The notes: generated by a model from the letters alone, not told the origin. DNA of 64,000 nt from Dalbergia cochinchinensis (GCA_031216125.1 CM062372.1:54703294-54767293), one strand, 5' to 3'. Counted from the first letter of the stretch, positions 1 through 11,841 are shown. Numbers and translations: made by a program.

Positions 1-1065
1 CTTGAAAAAGTTTGATAGAAAGCTTGAATGACCACAAAAATAAATCATTCTTTTTGAATTTGAAAGACATAATTTAATTCATTTTAGAAATGAATTGAAA
101 ACCTTGATTGACCATATAAAATATTCTTTGAGTCTTGAGTGACAATTTTTCTTGAAAGTTGATCATTGATTGAAAGTGTTCAAGACACATGTCACAAGAT
201 AGCTTGAACACATAGACTAATTTTTTTGATGATTTCTAGAGAAAATGGCGCCATTCTTGGCAGCCTTGGGGAGGAGAAATATCTCCTTAAACCATGTTCT
301 AGAAGTGTGTTTTGGTGTGACATAGATTAGGTTTAGGATTAAAAATTGCTAAGTAGGTACTTAGGTGCACTAATAGGTTAATTAAAACCATAAATCCCTA
401 GGTTTAGAGGTGGTCTAGAAGGATTAGGGAGTCAACACCTCTAGGACTAGTGATGTGAGTGTGACAACTTGTCTCAAAAAGAAAAGTTGATGTGAATAGT
501 GAAAACACTATTTGACACTATTCACATATTCTTTTTCCTTTTTAAAGAATAAGACTAGGATGAGATTTGAATTTTCCCTAAGAATTTTAGGTTCCAGTTA
601 ATTCTAAATGATGGTTTTGGCTCTAGATTAATTATGAAAATTAATTAACCTTTAATTAGAGCCTAATATTGCTTAGGTTTGGAGTTAAATGGCTCATTAA
701 GCCGAAAATGAAATATGCAGGGGCAAAACCGTAATTTTTATCAAAAGTTGCCCGGGATCTCCGGGACTTAAACCAACATAGTTTATGCCTTAAAATCATG
801 GTTTTGAACCTCAGAACAAAGTCCGGGTCAAAACGGAACTTAATCTCGCTTTAATTACATGTGGGTATTTTGGTCATTTACGCGCAGAAATCTCAGAAAT
901 GAGGTTTTCCCGCTTTGTTAGGCACTCATGCTCATACAATCCCCTTCATATAACATATGAACCCTATGAGGATGGCCAAAGTCGGCCGCCCTCGTGTTTC
1001 GGGTAAAAATGACCTCAGGGGCAATTTGGTCATTATGAAAGTTTAGCGAAAATTGGGGCGTTACA
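1..1065 (+). repeat. Ty3/gypsy-type LTR, 3' part
   Basis: The stretch has no sustained reading frame and ends in a GGGGCGTTACA-type terminus, preceded by a 'ggcaatttggtcatt' block. That style is common at the 3' ends of plant gypsy LTRs. A similar end recurs at 2828, and gypsy coding debris on the other strand follows directly. The left end lies outside the window, so solo LTR versus element edge cannot be decided. The call rests on the terminal motif and context. Confidence 0.45.
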
Positions 1066-1070
1066 ACACC

Positions 1071-1545
1071 AGCCTGTCATGGCTCTTAATGGGACATATT
1101 TTAGCATTAAAGTGCTTAATATCAAAGCCTTTTTCATCAGTTGTCCTTGTAATATTGGCCTATTTAATTAGTGCTTGACTATGTCTACTTTGCATATCAC
1201 CATGACCTCCCTTGGTAGCAAATAATACTCTAGCTTTGTGCATGCATGAGTAGAGATAAGCACAACTTCTTAATGGGAGTGTACCCTGTTTCTGCATCAT
1301 TTAGTAGCCTACTCAAGTAGTACATAGCCCACTCAATATCATCTCTTGAGAGACTGATATATATAATAGGGGTTTTTCCAAAGCACAAAATGAGATAAAA
1401 CTCCTTCTCCTTGCCTAGTTGTGGCCTTGAAGAGATGGTGAGGATAGGTTGTGTTTTCAATGGAAATGGATGGATTATGGGGTTAGTGTTGTGTTTAAAG
1501 AGTGAATGAAGATGTAAATATGGTAAGAATATGTAGCTGGAGCTT
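1071..1545 (-). pseudogene. Ty3/gypsy RNase H-domain remnant
   Basis: Read on the minus strand in shifting frames, the segment gives the order of a plant gypsy RT-RNase H region. A 'YYLSRLLNDAETGYTPIKKL' stretch (positions 1230-1460) corresponds to the family's 'sk.L..AE.rY...EkL' block. Past a stop and frame changes come 'YYLLPREV', 'RPILQGQL' and 'LKYVPLRAMTGW', in the order expected just after it. Several stops and frameshifts show it is dead. The Tat/Ogre-like affinity is inferred from memory of the family. Confidence 0.65.
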
Positions 1546-1870
1546 GATTTTCTTTGAAAAATGGTGACTTAGAAAAAAGAAGAAGAGAATATTAGAAGAA
1601 AGAGGTGAAAACATTTTTTTAAGCCAAACTTGGAGACCAAGTCTTTCCAAAAAGAAAAAAGAAAAAAGAAAAATGCAAGTGAGAAGGTGTATGAAGGATT
1701 AGGGTATGAGGTGTGTTAGATATTTTTGACAAAAAATGAGAGAGGAAATACGGAGGGGGTCAACTTACATATAGGGCAAGGGGTCATTTTTGTATCTTTC
1801 TACAAGTAGGAATTAGGGTTAGAGGTAGTATAGAGTTTCTAGAATGATTAGGATTCAAAATAATCACTTA
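1546..1870. other. No gene seen
   Basis: AG-rich, low-complexity sequence with A/G runs near 1570-1680. No coding signal or repeat boundary was recognised. Confidence 0.5.
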
Positions 1871-2148
1871 GGTAGAGTTTATTTACTGTCTCCAAGATAA
1901 AAACACAAAGACACTGGAAACACAAACTTATTTGGTGGTGGAAACAGAAACAAGGAACAGAAAAACATAAAATTTCTATACCTCCAAAATGTGGGGACAC
2001 TGGGGACAGGATACGAAGACAGAAATTTAATATTTTTGTCTTCCCATAATACCCCTATACATATTTATTATTTGTCTCTGTTTCCACTATCTCTGATTTT
2101 TGTCCCTGTTCCTGTATTTCTACTCTAGGATAGTAAACAAACGCTACC
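1871..2148. mobile_element. PIF/Harbinger-like MITE
   Basis: The 278 bp element begins GGTAGAGTTTATTTACT and ends with the near inverse complement of that sequence (AGTAAACAAACGCTACC). It is flanked by TTA on both sides (1868-1870 and 2149-2151). A TTA duplication is the signature of PIF/Harbinger (Tourist-like) elements. It has no coding capacity. Between the ends are scattered 'gacact..gaaac' words that also pair across the centre. Confidence 0.7.
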
Positions 2149-2460
2149 TTAAAGACATTCAATCTTGATCCAAGGGCTACGATTTAATCTTGAATGCATC
2201 AATATGTTTAATCCATGCTAATTGGCAATATTTAGGACTAAGCAAGCAAAAATAGTGAAGGAAATGCACTCTTAAGTGCTATTTCGTCTTTTTGTGCCAC
2301 ATCACCATATACTCTGAAGCTCTAATATGTAATTAAATGTATTTAGCAATTCTAATCACACAACTCACTTCAATTAATTATTTTAATCCAAGATTAATAA
2401 ATAAAATAAAATAACCTTTATTTTGAGTATAATATTAACTATATTTCCTTAATTACTTTG

Positions 2461-2828
2461 ATTAAACTTAATTACTACTAATCAGGGAAAATGGTAATTT
2501 CACATAAATTTTTGCCAGAACCTCTCAAATCACATATAATCATCACATATCCACATAAGAACACATATCTAATCCTAGGGTGATGACCGGCTTTGATCTT
2601 ACTTCATTTCTGAGAAAATTACGTCAGAGGTATTTTAGTAATTTTACCCAAAAACACCGAAATTTTGATTTTTGCATCCAAAAGCCTATTAAACACTTCT
2701 AATACCTTTCAAACATTAAACAAACCATCTGAGATTGTCCAAACAATGTCATTCTCAAAATTTACATAGAAATAACCTTAGCGGCATTTTGGTCATTTTG
2801 TATAAATAGTAAAAATCGGAGTGTTACA
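2461..2828 (+). repeat. Gypsy-type LTR fragment
   Basis: It ends '...aaaatcggagtgttaca', closely like the end at 1065, and is preceded by the same 'gcattttggtcattttg' block. No coding frame is present. The 5' limit is arbitrary because similarity fades. The 2149-2460 stretch before it is AT-rich with nothing recognisable. Confidence 0.4.
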
Positions 2829-2971
2829 AATTTTAAATGTAAAGATAAGATTGTAAATTGTATACTAGGCTCTTTAAGCCTTAATGATCTTATGTGTAAT
2901 ACCACATCAAGAACTAACTTTCCAAGAATGCAAGGAATGAGATAAAGAGAAATGAAATTTGTACTTATAAT

Positions 2972-3485
2972 TAGAGCTGGGTATATGGATCGCAATCCAC
3001 GGACCAACCTGTTTAACTCGCAATCCGCATGAAAATAGACCAAAAAATTTTTAGTTCACCAACCCGCAGACTTTTCTGATCCGCACCACTTAACCCGCGG
3101 GGTTCGCGGACCAACTCGCTAGCTCGCATAAGTGAGAGAATACTTCCATTTATGATATTTATTTATGTTCTTGTTGGATGGACTTTGGTGAGTTAGTTTA
3201 TTCTATTATTTTTTGTACTTGTATTTGGTAAAATATACTATATAAATATAAATATATACTATAGGGTATAAAAAAAATATGAAAGAAAAAAGGGGATTAT
3301 ATGGGCTGGTTCGTGGGCTGGTTATGCGGACCGGTCCGTTGGTCTACGGACTTATGCGGGGCGGACACAGACCACCCTAAAGCCTAATCCATTTATTAAA
3401 CAGACCGGTCTGGTCCAACCGGTTTAATTGTGATCCGTCGTGGACTCGGCTAAATGAACCGGACCGGTCTGCATATCCACCTCTA
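2972..3485. mobile_element. hAT-like MITE
   Basis: The terminal inverted repeats TAGAGSTGG(R)TAT are followed by GC-rich 'ggaccggtc' words. A perfect 8 bp target duplication CTTATAAT flanks the element (2964-2971 and 3486-3493). Eight-base duplications and TAGAGGTGG-type ends are typical of non-autonomous hAT elements. The centre is AT-rich and non-coding, and the GC-rich subterminal arms can pair with each other. Confidence 0.8.
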
Positions 3486-3606
3486 CTTATAATGTGGACT
3501 CATTAGGAATTTGATCACTATGAGTGATAGATACAAAATTAATTAGATAGAAAAAGAAAAGATTATGCACCCACTATTTTTTATCTATCTTTCTCCTAAT
3601 AAGTCC

Positions 3607-3644
<38 letters not shown>

Positions 3645-4530
3645 GGCGACGACGTTAGTGAAATGAGTGGTTTGTTATGAGAGTAAAAAAAGTAAATCTG
3701 GCCGTATAATTATCATGATTGAAAGTTAATTAATAGTAATTAGTAATCACATGATCATTTAAAAATGTCATATGACTTTAAGTCTTAGTCTTGACCAATC
3801 ACATAAGATCAAAAAACACATTTACTTTTCTCGCTTTTACAGTACACCACCCTTCTCACTTAAGTCGTTGGCTATATATATGTCATTCATCTTATAATTA
3901 TGTTACTTGACACAAAAAAAAAGTGTCTATAGACACTCACCCAAATCTAAAAGTGGAGAACAAGGTAGAAGGTATAGTGGTAAAATGAGGTCTCTCACAT
4001 AATTTAAGAATAGTAGATTGGGTGTCTATACGAAATACAAGATAAAGGGTTCTAAAAAAACATTTCTCATCCATGTTAACACACACACTCACACATATAT
4101 ATTTGGCGACTTAAACATATATTAAGTTACCATTAAACATTTTTTTCTTTTATCTCAACTAATTAATTGGATCGAACTCTTTCAAGAATGTCAGTAGCTT
4201 ACACGTCAAAAAAAAAAAAAAGGGAAAAAATGTTAATAGCTTAGGCATACTATTCTTATTCCGCAGGCCTTGTCTATAAGAAAACGAAGGCATCTTTGGT
4301 GAGGAGACAAAACAAAACAAAAAGGGCAAAGTCGGGCCCTGTATCATCAAGGGGAGAACCGTCGCGCGTGAATGCAAAAGTAGAGGACGAGAACGCTTAT
4401 GCTTCTTTCCAGTTTTACAATGATGACAACCGTTCTTATCAGTGTTTTCGGGGAATCTTATCTTTACCTTCTTTTTCGTTCAAAAACAAAAAAAGCAGGT
4501 TATCTAGTATAACCATTTGAGCTACCCCAC
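3486..4530. other. Intergenic, upstream of gene 1
   Basis: A (CA)n microsatellite lies at 3611-3642. A small possible inverted repeat ('gacactcacccaaatct' near 3930 against 'agattgggtgtc' near 4015) may be an old short MITE. Open frames here are short and unlike known proteins. Confidence 0.4.
3611..3642. repeat. (CA)n microsatellite
   Basis: About 16 uninterrupted CA dinucleotides. Confidence 0.95.
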
Positions 4531-4532
4531 TC

Positions 4533-4540
4533 TATAAATA
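4533..4540 (+). promoter_or_regulatory. TATA box of the 4641 gene
   Basis: TATAAATA lies 108 bases before the start codon. This puts the likely transcription start near 4563-4570. A CATGCATGCA (RY-like) block follows at 4551-4560. Confidence 0.6.
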
Positions 4541-4640
4541 CGCATAACTCCATGCATGCAACTTATCACCAAGATACACATAGAGTTCCAGCACAGCAGC
4601 TTAGAGTCGAGACGATCATCATCGAAAGAAGCATAAGACA

Positions 4641-4889
4641 ATGGGAGCTAATAAGAGGTCATCTTCTTATTCATTTTGCAGCGTATTCAAGGCTTGTTTC
4701 TCAGGTGGAGGCCAATATGATGACGAATGGGAAGGCACTGGAAGAAGCGGCAGAAGAATATTTGCAAGTGATGAAGACAGAGGGCAATATTGGTTCGCAG
4801 AGCCCGGTATTGACAGGAAAGCCTCTGATTTCATCGCCAGATACTATGCCACCCGAGTCACTGACTCTGAACGCCAATTTGCATCTTGA
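4641..4889 (+). CDS. Small plant-specific protein of unknown function
   Basis: This intact single-exon frame encodes 82 residues, MGANKRSSSY to SERQFAS. The N-terminus (residues 1-22) is basic and serine-rich with FCSVFKACF, then a glycine/acidic linker. The C-terminal half carries EPGIDRKASDFIARYYATRV, followed by TDSERQ. I recognise this as the conserved tail of a small family found across seed plants with no assigned reaction. No signal peptide or membrane segment is evident; two cysteines near residues 13 and 19 could be lipidated, which is a guess. The ATG has A at -3 and G at +4 and lies about 75 bases after the predicted transcription start. The overlapping 4552-4977 frame starts before that point and lacks family features. 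No gene neighbour lies within 40 kb; the surroundings are transposons. Confidence 0.8.
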   Translation: MGANKRSSSYSFCSVFKACFSGGGQYDDEWEGTGRSGRRIFASDEDRGQYWFAEPGIDRKASDFIARYYATRVTDSERQFAS

Positions 4890-5868
4890 GATCAGTAACA
4901 CCCTTCTTCAATCCAATGCTTGCTTTCCAATCTTGCCACCAGTTGCTATTATCAGAACAATAATGGTTGGTTCTTGATCCTCTCCTTCAGTCCCCCCAAC
5001 ACCCCAAATGCAAATTGGCAGATCTAGTGATGTCATTAGGGTGTGCATCCAAAACGTGTTAGCTGAAATAATGTGGTCATTAATAATGTAAGTCGTTATT
5101 AGAATCTAGTTTCGTTTTACCGTCACATATATCATCTCTCCTTCCAATAATTACATCGATTCTTATTTTCTCCTTTTTTTTTTTTTGGACCTTCCCCGGA
5201 GTAGGATACGAGAGTGTTTACCATCATAATCATGATATAAAAGCTTGAGCATAGTTAACTTGAAATATTCTATGAAATATAAAGATAGGAGGTGAACTCT
5301 AATCCGCAGAAAATTATGGTGCATGCTACTCTATTGAGAAAACATGCTGACATTGGCTCCAATATTTCCGTTCCGACCCCTTTGAATCCGACCAGTGGTT
5401 TGAACTCTGCTGCAACTGCGTTAGATCGTAACTGTGGTGTTAGAAAACAGAGTACTTTGCAAAACAAATATGGCTCTTAAGTTTACTAACAATGGGTACA
5501 GTCTACTGTCCTATTGCGCCAAGTGCTATGACTGTTGCCAATGGTTGTGTCTCTAGCAAGAGATATGTTTAGCAGTCATTTTGTTTAAGAGCAACATCTA
5601 TATATGTGTGGTGGTTCTTCTGTCATAATCCACACAGATAGACAATCCGAGAATTCTCTTCTTCGGATATGTTTTGCGAGAAGTCTTCGAATTTTCTCTC
5701 CCAAGAATTCATCAAGATGCTTGGATTAATCCTAGGGTGGACTATGGTAAACCCGTGAGCAATTATTAGGGGTTATTAACACCTCAATGACAGAGTGATA
5801 TCTAATCTTGTTTCAAGCCTATAATAAAGATTCCATCAATTTCTCATTCTCCTTCCATTAGCATGTTC
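4890..5868. other. Downstream flank of gene 1, no further gene
   Basis: It contains the presumed 3' UTR and a T-run near 5178. A 62-residue frame at 5292-5480 resembles nothing I know. Confidence 0.4.
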
Positions 5869-6065
5869 TATGCACATTGATGTAAATCGACCGCAATGTA
5901 TTTGCATAGGGACCGCAACAGGTACAATGGATTCCATTTCAAATTGGAAACACGGAAAAATTTCACCCTTCACTATCTGTAGTGTGTCACAATATATGTA
6001 CGCATTATCCACAACTGCAGTAACTATAACCACAACTGCAACCATAATTGCAATTTTAAATACTG
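5869..6065. mobile_element. Partial MITE related to the 60570 element
   Basis: The inverse complement of 6005-6055 reads '...aaattgcaattatggttgcagttgtgg', close to the first 40 bases of the MITE at 60570. The left half has 'gaccgcaa' words of the same style but no clear terminus. It is probably an old truncated copy. Confidence 0.4.
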
Positions 6066-6236
6066 AATATGACTATTATATGAAAAATTGGCTTGCTCTG
6101 ATGAATTTAAATAAGAATAAAAAAGTTTATGCGGCCGTTGAACAGCTCATGTGCACCGTTTATAGTTGATCAAGAGATGGATATAGATCTTTTCCTATTA
6201 TTAGCACACAAATTTAATCTCGTCAAAAACATTTTG

Positions 6237-6259
6237 ATATATATATATATATATATATA
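6237..6259. repeat. (AT)n microsatellite
   Basis: An uninterrupted AT dinucleotide run inside AT-rich sequence (6066-6646) that holds no gene. Confidence 0.9.
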
Positions 6260-6870
6260 GGGGCATATCGTATAAGGGGAGTGATTTATTGTAAAAGTGG
6301 AATTGGATGAGTGAATCTTGATTATTGAATCTTACATGAACGGTCAAGAGTAAAACATAAATTCATGTCAACCAATTGCTTTTACTTCCATTTTTTTACA
6401 CTGGACTTTCAATGGTAGTTTTAAAAATTTATCTTTCCAATTTTATCCCAACTCATCAGCTATATATTATAATATATAATATAATTTTAAGTTTATTATC
6501 AGTTCAACTTTTTTATATTGTAATCTAGTTATATTATTTAAATTATAGGATTTTTGAATTTAGGTGAAGTCAACAATATTTACTTTTATGACAATATGTA
6601 ATGAGGTAATAGTGTAACCTTTTTGTTTTTACATTATTAATATATTGAGTAAACCTCCAAACTAGTCTCTGACAATATCGACATCAAACAACTTGGTCTC
6701 TGACAAAAAAAAGTACCTAGTTGGTCATTGATAATGTAAAAAGTTAAATGCTTAATGGTTCCTATCATTAAGTCTAACAGCCTTGCATATCTAATAAAGA
6801 TTAGTAAAGACTTCACCCCCTAAATTACTTCTCTAGTCCCACCCACTCATCACACTCCCTTTGTCCCTTA

Positions 6871-7832
6871 CCCCCTGCACCTCTACCCCCACCCCTACCA
6901 ACACCATCATCATCTTCATTCCCCACTCCATGAAAGTTCATCTTTCAATTTTCTAGATAAAAGACAATAAAATCCATAATTCATATGACCATCATAAACA
7001 CCCACAAAGAAGTAACACAAATTGAAGTAGGCAAACATTATCGCGGCACATGAGTAGATGACGTAGTGTGGCAGCTCGACGGTGGATTTGTGCAATAATA
7101 CAGAGGTGCATGTTGATCCCGATGGCTTCATGTGGCTATGGAGAAGGATGATGGTGGCACAATCGGAAACGACGAAGGTCACAGTGACGAAGGAAGAGAC
7201 CATGGCGTAACTCACGGCAAGGGTGTGGGTGCAGAGGCTATGCAGTGGTTTGAGGCACGATAGCAATGAGGACGGAGAACCATGGGTTGTGACACTATTC
7301 TTTCTCACTCTTCCTTTTACGTTTTTTGGTTGGATTTTTTTTTTTGTGATGATGGAGAAAGGATTGTAATGTATTTTGATAATTTTTTATTTAAGGGCTT
7401 GGGGTTTGCTGGCTATGGATTTTTTATTTATGGTTTGGCTATGATTCTAATTAGATGAAGATTGAGTTTTTTTGTTGTGATTTGTTTTTTTCTTATTTAT
7501 TTGGGGATTGTATTTATGATGTATTTGATTTAATTATTTCTGTGTTTGCTGGGTTTGGCTTGAGGATTTTGGGGATAGGAATGGTTTTTTGATAAGGGTG
7601 ATGGAGTTGATGATTGGTTCTTGATGATGTTATTGTTGTTGTGGTTGTTTCGCAGGGGAAGGGAGGAGTTCCTTGCTTCGAGGGCAATGGAGTTAATGAT
7701 GGGTTCTTGATCATGATGCTGTTGTTGATGTAACTCTCCTCATTTTTGTGTCCAGCTACTTCTATTTTTCTTTGCCCAAAAAATGATGGTGGTGGCAGTG
7801 ACAATGGAGGTGGAGGTGGTAGGGGTGAAGAT
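6871..7832. other. Non-transposase cargo of the long-TIR element
   Basis: The stretch 6990-7310 has higher GC and an open minus-strand frame of 130 residues (6916-7308) with hydrophobic stretches. It is followed by T/G-rich intron-like sequence and a trinucleotide-rich part near 7600-7830. This is the pattern of a captured gene fragment (Pack-MULE style), but I do not recognise the source protein. The frame may be chance. Confidence 0.3.
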
Positions 7833-9763
7833 TGTTAGCTCCAAAACCCTTTGCACTTGTTTATTTTGAATGACAACAAAGCCAATTTAAAGAAAATGCT
7901 TTGAAGAACGACTGATGTCTCTATTGAGTTTCTTGTAAGATTATAATAGGTTTCTATTATTTAGCAAGAGTAAGCCTTACTCAAATGAGAATATATTTTA
8001 CTATACATGTGTAAACATGTTTATCTCACGAGATTCGAATTGAAATAGAAGTGAAATTATACTCTTATTCAAGCACTTAATAGCTAACAATAAGAAGAAG
8101 ATTTCAACGCCACAAGAAACCAGGTTTTGAGACTTCAGAAAGTAGCACAAGACATCAGAAAGTACACTTAAGATGAAGAAATTAACTTATGTCCAAGAGC
8201 AACGTGTTACTTAATCTTCAATCATCTCTATCGCAAAGAATCGTCAGTAAAAAGATTAGATTGAAGATAAAAAAAAGTGAAGGATTCATTGAGGACTGAT
8301 TATGGCATCAGAAAGCTCACCTGTGAGTAGAGCACAGAATGCTACAAGAAAATGAGGGAAATTTGAATTTTGAATTTCAAATATTCAAGTCAAACCAAGT
8401 TTCAAATTAGTACGCCATCTCTTCTACCTGATTGATCAATCACCCTGGCTTCACAAAGGAAGAGTTCATAAAGCATCTTTAGAAAATATAAAAGTAGTTT
8501 CTAAAGGAAGATTAGAAAACTCAACATTACAATGGCTTCTACAACCGATGTGACAGATCTGTCAATCTCTCTTCTAGCTGTTCCTTCCAAGACACAAATG
8601 GATGATCTACATGTGTCACTTGGAGATCAGATCAACAGTCATAAAGGAAAAATCGCTATATATGGAGATGTTGTGCTTAAAATTATGGGAGAATTTTGAA
8701 GATTCAAGAGAGGAAACTCTGCCAAAATTTCTTTCCACTTCCTGGAATATTCAATATTTATCATGTAATTAGTTTTAATCCTTGAAGTGTAAGAAAATCT
8801 CCCTTCTACATTCTTAATTACACTTATGCTCTTCCTAGGGAAGAAGTGATAGAGGAAATCATTCAAGTTTTCCCAAGAACTTTTCATGTATATGTTAAGG
8901 AAACTTGAGTGTAAGTTAATTTGAGTGACAACCCAAACTCTTAACCTTTGTATCCTCTATTTGGTAGTGATCGCTCTAAGATAACTTGGAAAGGCTACTG
9001 TAAAACTACTTGCAATGCAAAAGTAAGATGTTATTATTGATCACGGTTTAGCTTGAAGAGGCTAGTCAAAGACTACTTTTAACGTGACAGTAGAGGTTGC
9101 TACTGGTCACGGGTTAGACTCTTAGAGGCCAATGTCAAGATTACTTTCAACGTGATAGTAGAGATTGCTACTAATGACGGATTAGCTTGGAGAGGCTAGT
9201 AAAATACTATTCAAGTTTGATTGGAGAGGCTAGTACAATACTACCCATGTTAGCTTGGAGGGGTTAGTACAATACTACTGAGTTTAGCCAGAAAAGGCTA
9301 GTAAATGAATGCTCAACCTGTGACAGTTTCTGAGTTTGTCTACTGGCACAATTGAAAGCTTGGGAAGACTAATATAAAGACTATCCAATTTACTTTCTGA
9401 GTTTGAGAAAGTAGTAGTAATGAAACCTCAACAATTATTGAGTACTGGATATAGACAGTTCGGCCAAACCAGCATATAATCCTTTCTGTCTGTCCATTCT
9501 TTCTCTGATCTCCTTTATATTTTTTCGTTATACTCTATATTTATTCATATGCTGATGTATCTTTCTCGTCATTCTATTATTCCTTTTAATTATGAACGTT
9601 TTATTTAACAAGATTCAAAAATATTCTTTCTGAAGTTACTAACTATGTTTCGCTGCACTACAAGTTTTACACTTGATATTCCTGGCTTTAAGATGTTTTA
9701 GAAAATGCGAAAAGAAACAATGGATGATTCAACCCCCCTTTCTCGTGCATATTTCCACCTTCA
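7833..9763 (+). mobile_element. Solo LTR, family S, copy S1
   Basis: The 1,931 bp sequence begins TGTTAGCTCCAAAACCC and ends CCACCTTCA, so it has TG...CA termini. A perfect 5 bp target duplication AAGAT flanks it (7828-7832 and 9764-9768). No internal retroelement domain is present, so it is a solo LTR or a non-autonomous LTR element. Near 8970-9300 it carries several diverged tandem units built on 'TTAGCTTGGAGAGGCTAGTA..ATACTAC'. 'cagaaagt' words occur near 8130-8330. Just before the end is TTCAACCCCCCTTTCTCG. Copies S2 and S3 share all of this. Confidence 0.8.
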
Positions 9764-10030
9764 AAGATAAGGATAGAGGTAATCAACTTGAGGGACAAAG
9801 GGAATGTGTTGATTGGATGGGTGGGGGCTGAGAAGTAATTTAGGGGGTAGAGTCTTTACTAATCTTGATTAGAAGTGCCACATAAGCAAATCTACTAGAC
9901 TTAACGATAGAGATCACTAAGTGTCTGACTTTTGATATTGTCAAAGACCAATTAAGTATGTACTTTCTTTTTGTCAAGAACCAGGTTGGCCAATGCTGAA
10001 ATTGTCAAAAACCAATTTGGAGATTTAATT

Positions 10031-11841
10031 TAAAATTAAGTTCATTGTTATAAGAATCAAATACTTAGAATAAAAATATATAATAGATATCTGTACATTG
10101 ATTTAATAACTATAAATTAAAATAATTTTGATTTAACTATTTTATTGCCAAATGCATATCTTAGAATTAAAGAGGATAATTTGAATAAAGTACTATTATA
10201 TTTGTTTCCTTTTTATATAATTATATATTCAAAAGAGATTTTAATCAATACTGTTTTTTACAATATTCATTTTATTAAAATTACTTCTCAAATCAACCTA
10301 CCAACATAAATTATTTTAACTTAAAATTTATTCTAATAAAATTATTTCTGTAAATGCGGAACGACACAATCACTTAAGGTCTTGCTGTCTCCCTCCTATT
10401 CAGCTTTCTTATTCATATAATATTCCTTGGTCCTTCTATTCGAGTTAAAAAAAAAAGAATATTCTAACGTCATATTGAAATAAATAATACATTTAAAACT
10501 AGATAAATTAGATAAGTACATAAAGAAATTTCTATTTATATTTTGTGCTTCAATTACATAATCTTGTAGATGTTCCTCGATGACTAAGCTATGAATACCG
10601 CATATATATCCATTGCTAGTTTAAAAATAATAATAATAATAATAAAGAAAATAAAAATTCCTTTAAATCATAAATGCTTATTAAAGGAACGCACCCAATA
10701 TGTTACCACAAAACGTGATACATTATCATTACATAACGTCACGGATCTTGAAACGTCAATTAGTGATTTTTTTCATGAAGATTAACATTTGGATTAAATT
10801 GAAACAAAAATTATTCTTTCAAGAAAAAATATATAACTTTTTGTCATTCATCTTTATTTGATTTTTTAATTGACTTTTCTTTAATTATTTTTCTAATTAT
10901 AAGCATTTCTTCTTTCTTTCCAAAATCTGATGAGTAAAATTTCTAAACCCTAAAAGTTTATGCAAAAATTGCATATTAGAAATAACAATATTATCTCTAA
11001 TATATAAAATCCGAAAAAAGTTACCATTAACCTTGGATATACTATACGCAGATTTTAGATTTTAATATAAACAAGTACAAAAAGTATAAAATGCTTATAT
11101 AAATTAATGATACCATACTTGTACTTCCATTTAAAATAAAATTACTTTTAGGTGCTACAAAATTATTTTAGATATATATAATTTCTACACAATTTTTAAT
11201 ATATACTTTTTATCAGTAAAGTGGAGAGGGGCTATTACCACGCTGAAACGTCTATTGTCACTTCCACATTAATAGTTTTTATTTCATTCTCTCAAAAATA
11301 CTCTTTTTGTTTATTTTTTAGTGGAACCTATTTACTTTTCTTTGTTAACTAAAATAATACTTTGATATTAGTTGTATCATCAATTATAATTTTATCTAAA
11401 TTTATTGTTGTTAATTTAATTAATAATTGATTCAATTTTAAAATTCGTTACAACTAATATCGTTTTTAAACCTTTGTAATAACTATCAAACATTATAATT
11501 GTTTCGAATTAACTTACATGTATTTACGACTTAAATCATTTTATTGAAATATTTTAAATACAATAATTACTTAAATATGTAATAATGAACTAATATTTAA
11601 AAATTAATAACAATAACAAGTCGAATGAATAATAATAACACTTACTAAATTATTATGTACAACACATATATTGGTATTTTTTTTATCTAGTATTATATAA
11701 TATAAAAATTATTAAATAAATACATGATACTAATATTTGTCATATCCAAAATAAGGGGATGTTTAGATGAGATTTTTTGGAGTGAAAATCACTTTTTTCC
11801 ACAAAAGCAAAAATTATTTTCATATATTTGAATAATTTTTT

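Larger units (their letters stand above)
6647..10030. mobile_element. Long-TIR (MULE-like) element, split by a solo LTR
   Basis: The left arm (6647-6870) and right arm (about 9790-10030) are long imperfect inverted repeats. 'CTCCAAACTAGTCTCTGACA' at the left is mirrored by the inverse complement 'CTCCAAATTGGTTTTTGACA' at the right. Both arms then contain 'attagtaaagact', 'ccccctaaattacttctc' and 'ccctttgtccct'. Arms over 200 bp suggest a Mutator-like or foldback element. No convincing 9 bp target duplication was found, so it is old or the ends are misplaced. The body is 6871-7832 plus a short piece after 9763, interrupted by the solo LTR 7833-9763. No transposase was found. Confidence 0.65.

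Noticed and set aside
3915..4035. Short inverted repeat 'cacccaaatct'/'agattgggtg'
   Set aside because: Too short and without clear termini to call an element.
4552..4977. 141-residue plus-strand frame overlapping gene 1
   Set aside because: It starts before the likely transcription start, has no family features, and overlaps the conserved 82-residue frame in another phase.
6916..7308. 130-residue minus-strand frame with hydrophobic stretches
   Set aside because: Not recognised. It lies in element cargo and could be chance, so it was kept only as possible captured DNA.
8970..9300. Regularly spaced repeats, considered as a CRISPR-like array
   Set aside because: Units are diverged with no distinct spacers and lie inside a plant LTR. 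CRISPR arrays are not expected in nuclear plant DNA.
10591..10785. 64-residue frame
   Set aside because: It runs through an AAT microsatellite and shows no protein-like composition beyond it.
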